Positions 1 to 5,735 of a stretch of 7,095 bases of DNA are shown here, one piece after another. The notes beneath the pieces are model-generated. The model saw only the letters and a program-made list of their open reading frames with translations, did no database searches and was not told where the DNA came from. Source of the DNA: JBBQSU01 sp038234815 (lineage in GTDB: Bacteria; Planctomycetota; Phycisphaerae; Tepidisphaerales; Tepidisphaeraceae). A program made the translations under genes and the position numbers. How positions within the stretch are numbered: position 1 is the first letter of the stretch; the number at the start of each line of letters is the position of its first letter. Where the stretch lies: contig JBBQSU010000170.1 of assembly GCA_038234815.1 (NCBI GenBank), forward strand, positions 1 to 7,095, read 5' to 3'.

Positions 1-297
1 ATCGCCGAAGTCATCTGATTCGATCCTATGGGCCGAATCAGCGGCTCCTGCAATAAGACAAGCATCGTACTCGGCGGCATTTCGGCGTGGACGGAATGGC
101 CACCTGATGCCGTTGGCGAATAGTTCAGCGAGACCAGCGCTCACTTGCCCGCGCCACTCCGTTCGTCCATATCTTTCGACTTCAATCCAATCGGCTGGTC
201 TGATCTCTTCGTGCCCGCAGAATACGGCAATGTCCTGCGTATCCGCGTTTAATTCTTTAGCGAGTGTCCACAGAGATATGCCCCGCTTCTCTGCCAT
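1..297 (-). CDS. Unrecognised protein, C-terminus beyond window
   Basis: An open frame on the minus strand begins with ATG at 297 and runs 99 codons to the window edge without a stop. The start is well supported: GGAGG lies 6 nt upstream of the ATG (about 304-308), the strongest ribosome binding site in the window. The protein begins MAEKRGISLWTLAKEL, where SLWTLAKELNADTQD could be a small helix-turn-helix, and it later contains RYGRTEWRG and NAAEYDACLIAGAAD. I do not recognise the family. The acidic, alanine-rich EYDACLIAGAA stretch faintly recalls the last conserved block of RuvC/RNase H-fold proteins, but the first half does not fit that fold, so no function is assigned. The gene lies 40 nt beyond the stop of the transposase remnant, in the same orientation, so it may be read by transcription from the insertion sequence. 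It is probably real because of the ribosome binding site and the uninterrupted frame. Confidence 0.6.
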   Translation of the reverse strand, partial: MAEKRGISLWTLAKELNADTQDIAVFCGHEEIRPADWIEVERYGRTEWRGQVSAGLAELFANGIRWPFRPRRNAAEYDACLIAGAADSAHRIESDDFGD

Positions 298-310
298 GTG
301 ACACCTCCAA

Positions 311-767
311 TGGGCTATGCGCGATCAAGTCTGACTGCTAAACTGCGTCATCCGGAGGCAGCGATTGCAGGTCTGTGGCCAAGTCTGATTCGAGCGCATC
401 GACGGGGTCCGGCCAGTTCAAGCCGAAATGTCCCAACCACCGTTCAGCGGTCACCGCCATCCGTTCCCCACTGTTCCCGCAGCCCCAGGCTTCCACCGAC
501 TCCCAACTGTCCGATCCGCAGAGCACGGCCAGGATCGCGATCGCCCGAAGGTCACTGAACGGGTGACGCGCGTTGAGGGCCCGCGGGTTCTGAAGCGTTC
601 GGAAAAAGCGCAGCAGAGCATGGGTCGCTTGCACGTCCATGAGCAAGCTCCTTTGTGAATAAGTGATGAAACTGCTGCGAAGCTTCGCGAACGAAAGTGA
701 AATGTACCGAGCCACACGGGAGGGCGCAATACCTAACAGGTGCCGAGCATCAAATGCGATAGCCCTG
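311..767 (-). mobile_element. Decayed ISAs1-family insertion sequence
   Basis: On the minus strand, 127 bases upstream of the transposase ATG, the sequence starts CAGGGCTATCGCATTTG at 767. CAGGGC followed by an A/T-rich tract is how I remember ISAs1-family ends, so 767 is taken as the transposase-proximal end. At the other side, the plus strand at 313-319 reads GGGCTAT followed by GCGCGAT, a partial match that could be the worn opposite end. If so, the element has shrunk to about 457 bp by internal deletion. No flanking target duplication is evident: the bases outside the two proposed ends do not match. The transposase-side end is moderately supported. The far end is weak and the true remnant may reach only to about 338. 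Confidence 0.4.
338..640 (-). pseudogene. ISAs1-family transposase, N-terminal fragment
   Basis: This frame encodes 100 residues from ATG 640, with AAGGAG 8 nt upstream. Residues 6-53 match the N-terminal domain that precedes the DDE catalytic domain in ISAs1-family transposases (the 'DDE_Tnp_1-associated' domain, also seen in E. coli H-repeat proteins): a helix followed by NPRALNARHPFSDL, then AIAILAVLCGSDSWESVEAWG. Family members are usually several times longer. Here the similarity fades after about residue 53 and the frame stops at 338, before any catalytic aspartate or glutamate. The product therefore cannot transpose DNA. The tail (AERWLGHFGLNWPDPVDALES and on to the stop) is unlike the usual continuation, which contains a GIPSHDTF-type motif. 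This suggests a deletion or fusion with other sequence rather than a single frameshift, and I found no continuation in the other minus-strand frames. The frame can be extended upstream to 799, but that part would cross the element's terminal repeat, so 640 is preferred. Confidence 0.75.
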
Positions 768-1097
768 CGAAATTCCCCATGAACCAAGCTGGTGGGCACT
801 GCGTCGAACCCCGCGCGATCGCGGGAAGATCAACGAAATGCGTCCTGCCGAAAAACCAGCCGAAGGGGTCTAACTTAATGGCATCAAGAGCCTTCCAGTG
901 TGAATCTCCTGAAGGCCGAGCGAAGGCGCGAATACCTTCTAAAGGTCCTGAGCGACCGATGAGTCCGCCTTTGCCTAAAATAGTCTGAGAGAGTGGACCG
1001 CCCTTCATGGTGGCCACAAGATGCCTTATCATTCCATGTGCGGGCCGAAACGAATTTCGGCCCGCAAGCGATTCGCTACGCCTTCCCATCGTGATTT
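768..1097. other. Stretch without a convincing gene
   Basis: This stretch separates the insertion-sequence remnant from the first exported glycosidase gene. Short frames exist on both strands (minus 1089 to 733 and plus 740 to 988), but neither has a recognisable domain or a convincing ribosome binding site, and both would run across the proposed end of the insertion sequence. It contains a perfect hairpin at 1039-1066 and a short palindrome CGCGATCGCG at 814-823. I see no tRNA or other known RNA. It could be the remains of a gene disrupted by the insertion, but I cannot name one. Confidence 0.5.
1039..1066. repeat. Perfect 12-bp inverted repeat (hairpin)
   Basis: TGCGGGCCGAAA, a four-base loop CGAA, and the exact complement TTTCGGCCCGCA form a GC-rich stem-loop 31 bases before the start codon at 1098. 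No run of T follows on either strand, so it is not a textbook intrinsic terminator. It could still halt polymerase, cap an mRNA 5' end, or be a protein-binding dyad. The symmetry is exact; the role is unknown. Confidence 0.7.
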
Positions 1098-2339
1098 ATG
1101 ATTCAGATATCCAGCCATGCCCGATCCCACTGTCGGGCCTCGACGCGTGCCGCTGTCTGGCGCACGTTTGCCCTGCTTTGCATGGCGACCGCGAGCCAAT
1201 TTTTTCTAAGCAGCGTGGCCCTTTCTGATCCTACCACGGAACCTCCGCGCCGGGGAGCGTCCTTTCCCCGTATCGCGATGCTTTGGTCCCCGGCGGCGCA
1301 AAAAGGGGACCGTTGGGTAAACATGGCCCAGCATGATTTGATTCTCGTCGGTCCTGAGGATCTCGGCCTCGAATGGTCGCCGAACCCGTTTCCAAATCTG
1401 TCGACGACCCTGACAGAGACCAGCAAGATCAAGGCCCGGGAAGCGGTTGCTAAACTGCGCCGGCTGAATCCTCGTGCCCAAGTGCTTTGCGAACTGTATT
1501 TCTTTGAAGCCAACGACGGAAGCTACCCGCCGGAGAGTTCCTGGTGGTTGCGCGACAAGGCGGGGCAGCGTGAGCAATTTTGGCCAGGCTGCCACAGCAT
1601 GGACATTTCGCGGGACGACTACGTGGTTCATGTCGCCACAAGAGCCGCTGCCGTGTATCAAGCCCTCGACGGCCAAGCGGGTATTTTTCTGGATAACCTT
1701 CGTGGCGACGAGGCGTCTCGCTTGGGGTGGTCGAAACTTATCAGCCTTATCCGCAAGCAATGCAGTGACGTACCGATATTGGTGAACGCCGGATGGGACA
1801 GTGATGACTTGGAATGGATTGCTCCGCTGGTCAACGGTCTGATGTATGAGGATTCGGTGTCACACATTAAAAATAAAGATGCGGAGTCGTTTTATGCCCG
1901 CATCGCGCGAACCGACGGGCTGCTCCGATCGCCGCGGATCAGCGTCAACGAGCATTTCGGAAAGCGGTCAAACGAGCAGGCCATGCGCCGCGAGTTGATC
2001 CGCACCCTGGTCTACACGGACATGTACTACCTCTATGCCGATTCCACGCAGGGACATAAGCATGATTGGTGGCCAATCTGGAACAGTTCGCTCGGCCATC
2101 CTGTTGCAGCGCCAGCCGTTCCGGCTAGGGGCCAACTCGCCCAGCGGAAATTCGAGGCCGGTCTTGTGCTGTGGCTTCCCGCCGACGCGAAAACAAGCGT
2201 CACGATGCGACTGCCATTGCGGATGAAGAACGCGTCCACGCTGAAAACAAGTGAGAATGTGACTCTTGCCCCCGGGGAGGGCATGATCTTCGTAGATGAA
2301 ACAAAGCCCGCGGCTACCCAGATCGGCAATCCGCGATGA
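1098..2339 (+). CDS. Exported TIM-barrel glycoside hydrolase-like protein (GH114/GHL15-like)
   Basis: The 413-residue protein has a basic N-terminal stretch and a hydrophobic segment (about residues 24-42, FALLCMATASQFFLSSVA). Cleavage is likely after ALS at 43, so it should be exported. The mature part resembles hypothetical glycosidases of the GH114/GHL15 type, which are TIM barrels. It begins with a strand (RIAMLWSP, 58-65), followed by DLILVGPE (80-87), AQVLCELYFFE (127-137) and GIFLDNLRGDEA (195-206), with D199 at a strand end. ILVNAGWD (227-234) and GLMYEDS (247-253) follow, with E251. In that fold D199 and E251 are the natural candidates for the catalytic acids. The end (LGHPVAAPAV, then KFEAGLVLWLP and LAPGEGMIF) looks like the closing strands plus a small beta domain. 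The substrate is unknown. No clear ribosome binding site precedes 1098. The next in-frame ATG (1182) would leave a signal peptide too short to work, so 1098 is kept. It stands upstream of the regulator gene rather than in its operon. Confidence 0.75.
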   Translation: MIQISSHARSHCRASTRAAVWRTFALLCMATASQFFLSSVALSDPTTEPPRRGASFPRIAMLWSPAAQKGDRWVNMAQHDLILVGPEDLGLEWSPNPFPNLSTTLTETSKIKAREAVAKLRRLNPRAQVLCELYFFEANDGSYPPESSWWLRDKAGQREQFWPGCHSMDISRDDYVVHVATRAAAVYQALDGQAGIFLDNLRGDEASRLGWSKLISLIRKQCSDVPILVNAGWDSDDLEWIAPLVNGLMYEDSVSHIKNKDAESFYARIARTDGLLRSPRISVNEHFGKRSNEQAMRRELIRTLVYTDMYYLYADSTQGHKHDWWPIWNSSLGHPVAAPAVPARGQLAQRKFEAGLVLWLPADAKTSVTMRLPLRMKNASTLKTSENVTLAPGEGMIFVDETKPAATQIGNPR

Positions 2340-2487
2340 AGGCAGGAGGACCGATAACCAAAGCCAAGCCCTCTTTGACGGACGGCCGGACCGCGCAGTT
2401 GGCGGTCAATTTGCCAGACAGTCAGTGCAAAACCAGCCGGTGTGGACGATGCCGGACTGCCGAACCAATGAAAATTGCTACACAAAT

Positions 2488-2516
2488 TTGAAATATTGAT
2501 GTGTATCAGGTAGAAT
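2488..2516 (+). promoter_or_regulatory. Sigma70-type promoter of the regulator operon
   Basis: TTGAAA (2488-2493) and TAGAAT (2511-2516) are separated by exactly 17 bases and lie about 50 bases before the regulator's start codon at 2566. Transcription should begin near 2522. Both hexamers differ from consensus at one position. The same spacing and a near-identical internal block recur at 6835-6863. Confidence 0.75.
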
Positions 2517-2518
2517 GA
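2497..2518 (+). promoter_or_regulatory. Putative operator overlapping the -10 box
   Basis: The block GTGTATCAGGTAGAATGA (2501-2518) matches 15 of 18 bases of GTATATCAGGTATATTGA at 6848-6865, in the same position relative to the promoter. Much of the match lies outside the -10 hexamer, so promoter function alone does not explain it. TGAT-GTGT-ATCA (2497-2508) also forms a small dyad. It is probably the binding site of the GntR-type regulator encoded just downstream, implying autoregulation; this is inferred from position and recurrence. Confidence 0.55.
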
Positions 2519-2565
2519 GCACTTTAAGACAGTTATAGGCCCTCCAACAGTATAGAAAGTGTGGG

Positions 2566-3738
2566 ATGAAAATGCGGGCGCAACGCAATGAACGTGGCTT
2601 CCAAGTCGAGCCGGGGCACGCGGATTCCACCCCCCACGCGACGTTGCGATTGCTTCGCCGTCGGATCATCGAGGGATATTTCCCGCGAGACTCGCGGCTT
2701 CCAACCCGCAAGCAATTGATGGCATCGCTGGGCGTTAGTCCATTAACGCTTCAACGTGCGCTCGATCGGCTGACAAAAGAGGGGTTTGTGCGATCGATTG
2801 ACAGGGTCGGCAGCTTTGTGGCGCCGAATCCGCCGCATCTTTGTCGCTATCCTTTGGTGTTCATTTCTTCGCCGACCAGTTCCATCGGCACATGGAATCG
2901 TTTTTGGCAGACTTTGAGTGAAAACGTGGGATCTGTTGAAAAGCAACTGGGAATGCAACTTCCGGTGTACACGGGGATCGATGGGCATGCTGACAACGAG
3001 GATTATCGGTCGCTCTTGCGGGATCTGGATTGTGGTCGGGTGGCGGGCCTGATTTTCTCGCAGAATCCGGTAGTGCTCGAGGAGTCGCCACTCTTGACCA
3101 CTCCGGGCATTCCCCGTGTGGCCATTTCCAGATATGCCCACACGATGTCTGCAGTTGCGCACGACTTTGAAGCGTTTTTTGATCGTGCTGCACAATATCT
3201 TGCTTCTCACGGCTGCCGCAAAGTCGCCATGCTTATTTTGCCTTGGCAAATGAAAGTGTGGGGCGAGAGCATCAAATCGGCGATAGCCCGGCACGGTTTG
3301 CAGTCACGGCCCGAATGGTTGCAGGTCATATCCGGTGCCGAGTCGGCGCAGACCGTTGTTCGGCTTCTCATGAGTGGGGCACAGTCGGATCGACCGGACG
3401 GTCTGATACTGGGAGACGATAACTACATCGAACACGCCGCAGCAGGGCTGATCGATGCCCAGATCCATGTGCCCGTTGACCTGCAGATCGTAACCCACTG
3501 TAACTTTCCCGAGCCGCTGCTCACCACGTTGCCGTTCGTGCGACTGGGATGGGATGTGCGCGACATGCTGAAATCGGCTCTGGACGTTCTGGCATCCCAA
3601 CGAAATGGCAATAACGATCCTTCTCACCGGCGCATGATACGACCCTGCTTTGAGAATGAATTGTCCGGGGATTTTGGTTTCAAGCAAGCAGCTTCGACGC
3701 CCCGCGATGATTCGCTTTCGCTTCCGTTGACAAAGTAG
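2566..3738 (+). CDS. GntR-family regulator with LacI-type sugar-sensing domain
   Basis: This is a 390-residue transcription factor. Residues 25-87 form a GntR-type winged helix: LRLLRRRIIEGYF, then the family hallmark SRLPTRKQLMASLGVSPLT, and ALDRLTKEGFV leading into the wing DRVGSFVA. Residues about 95-365 look like the periplasmic-binding-protein fold used as sensor by LacI-type repressors: YPLVFISS, RVAGLIFSQ, IPRVAISRY, CRKVAMLIL, RPDGLILGDDN and LQIVTHCN are the successive strands. The arrangement is that of AraR-like regulators, which bind a sugar and release DNA. The effector is not predictable. The ribosome binding site is weak, and the ATG two codons downstream (2572) is an alternative start. 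The gene lies directly behind a sigma70-type promoter with a putative operator and is followed within 6 bases by an exported glycosidase, which fits an autoregulated sugar-response operon. Confidence 0.88.
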   Translation: MKMRAQRNERGFQVEPGHADSTPHATLRLLRRRIIEGYFPRDSRLPTRKQLMASLGVSPLTLQRALDRLTKEGFVRSIDRVGSFVAPNPPHLCRYPLVFISSPTSSIGTWNRFWQTLSENVGSVEKQLGMQLPVYTGIDGHADNEDYRSLLRDLDCGRVAGLIFSQNPVVLEESPLLTTPGIPRVAISRYAHTMSAVAHDFEAFFDRAAQYLASHGCRKVAMLILPWQMKVWGESIKSAIARHGLQSRPEWLQVISGAESAQTVVRLLMSGAQSDRPDGLILGDDNYIEHAAAGLIDAQIHVPVDLQIVTHCNFPEPLLTTLPFVRLGWDVRDMLKSALDVLASQRNGNNDPSHRRMIRPCFENELSGDFGFKQAASTPRDDSLSLPLTK

Positions 3739-3744
3739 GTGCGC

Positions 3745-5478
3745 ATGCGCGTTCTTCTCGCCTCGCTGTGTTTAGTTATTCTCGCCGGCGTGAATTCGGC
3801 ACCCGCCGCCGACGCGCGCGTCCACGTGTTCGCCATCGGCTTCACGGGCATCACCGACGATGGCGCAACCCTCGTTTTCACGACCTCGGCGGCGGCCAAA
3901 GCGACCGTGACGGTCCGCGCCGGCACCGAGTTGGTTCAGTCCATCGAGGAACCGGCGAGTTCGCAAATTCATCGCGTCGCGCTGACGGGTTTGAAGCCAA
4001 ATACGCCGTATGAAGTCGCGATTCGGGGGCAGGCGGCTGACGGCACGGCCTTTACAGCCGACACAACACTCCGAGTGGGACTTAGACCTCATCCCGTCGA
4101 GCCGTTCGACCATCGTACTTATCTGGGCGTTACCCATGCCGATGATGTGGAGCTGCTCGGCGATCTGGGCGTCGGAATGGTTCGTGTGGAGACATCCTGG
4201 GATAAGGTGCAGCCCCGACAGGACGGGTTCGACGAGGCGCGGCTGGCGAAATATGCCGATTTTGTATCCCAGTTGCATGACAAGGGCATTGAGCCGCTGG
4301 TTTTGCTTGGCTACGGCAACCCGTGGGCCAAAACATTTACCGACAAACTGATGACATGGCGCCTCCCCGCGTTTGGCCCGCCGGATCGGATTGAGGATTG
4401 GCAAGCCTACGTCGAAAAAATCATGCGGACCCTCAAAGGAACTGCCCGCTTCTACGAGACCTGGAATGAACCCGATGCGGGCTATTTGGCCAGCGGCGCC
4501 GCCGTGGAGGCGGCGGCCACGACGAAGGACACCGTCGTTCACGCCGACATTTTCCGAAACAACAATCAATATTGGCTGGGGGACCGTTATGTTCCCCTGG
4601 CGATGGCCGTTCGGCAAACCGCCGACGCGGTCGATCCCAGCATCCACGTGCTCGGGCCGTCCTGGAACCACGATTATCACGCCACGCGAGGGGAAATCTG
4701 TTTCTCACGCGGGCTGGATCGCTACATCCAGTCATACAGCTTTCACAACTACGTCAGCGCCCCGCACAGCTTCGAAGCATGGGAAACCGCGACCGATCGG
4801 CTCTATATGACCACGGCGTCGCGGCTGATGGAAAAATACCAGGTCAACATGCCGATCGCGGTCACGGAATGGGGCACGCAGTCGTTCGATAACCCCAAGC
4901 CCCAAGACGGCTTTGCCTCCCGGCTCGACGCACAGAAATTCCTCGTTAAAAGTGTCTTCTACTATCTGAATTTGGACCGCGTCTCCATGCTCATGCTCCA
5001 CCAAATGGGTTACAACGACCCTTGGTCACTGCTCCATAAAGATGCCGCGGGCGTCGTGGTCAAGCAGCCGGCGTACTTCACCTATCGCTGGCTGTGTCAC
5101 AGCTTCAATCGCAAACTCTACCGGCCCCTCTCCGTCGAAACCGATTCTCCCGACGATGCCAAAACCATGCGCGCATTCGCGATATCGCTTCCCGAGGAGC
5201 CGGCGGTTTACGTGGCGCTTTGGCAGAATCGCGGGTCCGATGGAAAGCAGTTCCGTTCTGCGGCGGCCAAGGATCTCACCGTGCGGATTGACGGTCTGCA
5301 GGCCGGAACCTGGGTCACTGCCCAGCTTGATCTCCAAGGCCAGCCCATCTCTACAGGCACTTTGAATGTAACGACAACCGCGTCCTGGAAGCTGACCGTC
5401 CAGGAAGCAAGCGGCGCTGAAGAATCGACTCCGCTGATCTGGCGACTGACGCCGTCTGCGGTCGAGCCGAAAAAATAG
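3745..5478 (+). CDS. Exported clan GH-A glycoside hydrolase with Fn3-like N-terminal domain (GH39/GH5-like)
   Basis: This protein has 577 residues counted from ATG 3745. A GTG two codons earlier (3739) directly abuts the regulator's stop and is an alternative start; ATG is preferred, with a weak AGGTG just upstream. Residues 1-22 are a signal peptide ending APAA. Residues 25-114 resemble a fibronectin III-like or purple-acid-phosphatase N-terminal beta-sandwich (VALTGLKPNTPYEVAIRG). A TIM barrel follows: YLGVTHADDVELLGDLGVGMVRVE with W152 and a QP turn, then KGIEPLVLLGYGNPWA. YETWNEPD supplies the acid/base E242, SFHNY carries H334, and PIAVTEWGTQ supplies the nucleophile E375. This is the two-glutamate layout of clan GH-A retaining enzymes, nearest in feel to GH39 beta-xylosidase-like proteins. 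A beta-sandwich (about 463-569) closes the protein. It probably cleaves a plant or algal polysaccharide outside the cytoplasm. The exact GH family and substrate are not determined. It is very likely co-transcribed with the regulator. Confidence 0.85.
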   Translation: MRVLLASLCLVILAGVNSAPAADARVHVFAIGFTGITDDGATLVFTTSAAAKATVTVRAGTELVQSIEEPASSQIHRVALTGLKPNTPYEVAIRGQAADGTAFTADTTLRVGLRPHPVEPFDHRTYLGVTHADDVELLGDLGVGMVRVETSWDKVQPRQDGFDEARLAKYADFVSQLHDKGIEPLVLLGYGNPWAKTFTDKLMTWRLPAFGPPDRIEDWQAYVEKIMRTLKGTARFYETWNEPDAGYLASGAAVEAAATTKDTVVHADIFRNNNQYWLGDRYVPLAMAVRQTADAVDPSIHVLGPSWNHDYHATRGEICFSRGLDRYIQSYSFHNYVSAPHSFEAWETATDRLYMTTASRLMEKYQVNMPIAVTEWGTQSFDNPKPQDGFASRLDAQKFLVKSVFYYLNLDRVSMLMLHQMGYNDPWSLLHKDAAGVVVKQPAYFTYRWLCHSFNRKLYRPLSVETDSPDDAKTMRAFAISLPEEPAVYVALWQNRGSDGKQFRSAAAKDLTVRIDGLQAGTWVTAQLDLQGQPISTGTLNVTTTASWKLTVQEASGAEESTPLIWRLTPSAVEPKK

Positions 5479-5536
5479 GGCTTGAATTGTTCCGCTCTGA
5501 GGTGCTGCGACGTAAATAACAGGGTCGGACATACAA

Positions 5537-5624
5537 AACCGCCAAGGCGCGAAGAACACGAAGAGAAACGCGAAAATGTCCTTTTCACCGAATCCTTCGC
5601 GCCGGCCTTCGCACCTTCGCGGTT
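5537..5624. repeat. Palindromic intergenic repeat element (MITE/REP-like)
   Basis: The arm AACCGCCAAGGCGCGAAG (5537-5554) and the arm CTTCGCACCTTCGCGGTT (5607-5624) are inverted copies matching at 16 of 18 positions. They are separated by 52 bases that include further GCGAAG and CTTCGC units (for example TTCGCGCCGGC). The element lies wholly between two same-strand genes. From memory, dispersed repeats built on 'AACCGC.AAGG.GCGAAGG' occur in intergenic DNA of many environmental bacteria, including planctomycetes, so this is probably a mobile or amplified miniature repeat. Transcribed, it would fold into a hairpin and might attenuate or stabilise the upstream mRNA. Confidence 0.65.
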
Positions 5625-5735
5625 GTCTCAAACGTGGTGACTGGGTTTTGTGCCTGGCCTAAGCGTGAGCAGGACAGGATCGACCCAACGACAGCCTAGC
5701 GCCGGTGATCTCGAATTCAGACAGGCGAGTTCTAT

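Noticed and set aside
533..543. GATCGCGATC and GCGATCGC palindromes, also CGCGATCGCG at 814-823
   Set aside because: Short GC-rich palindromes are expected by chance here, and there are too few copies to suggest an organised site.
740..988. Plus-strand frame of 82 codons rich in proline, serine and arginine
   Set aside because: Composition typical of a chance frame; overlaps the proposed insertion-sequence end and has no family resemblance.
733..1089. Minus-strand frame of 118 codons
   Set aside because: No recognisable domain, no good ribosome binding site, and it reads through the proposed end of the insertion sequence and through the hairpin at 1039-1066.
1097..1102. TATGAT overlapping the start codon at 1098 as a -10 box
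   Set aside because: No -35 box at the right distance, and it would place transcription start inside the signal peptide coding region.
2440..2465. CCGG...CCGG pairing near 2441-2459 as a terminator for the first glycosidase
   Set aside because: The stem is only four bases and no T-run follows.
2296..2499. Small plus-strand frame after the first glycosidase
   Set aside because: Overlaps the glycosidase end and the regulator promoter, with no ribosome binding site or recognisable motif.
3772..4680. Long minus-strand frame (302 codons)
   Set aside because: It is antisense to the clan GH-A gene, whose signal peptide, motifs and catalytic residues are clear; the frame is a by-product of codon bias.
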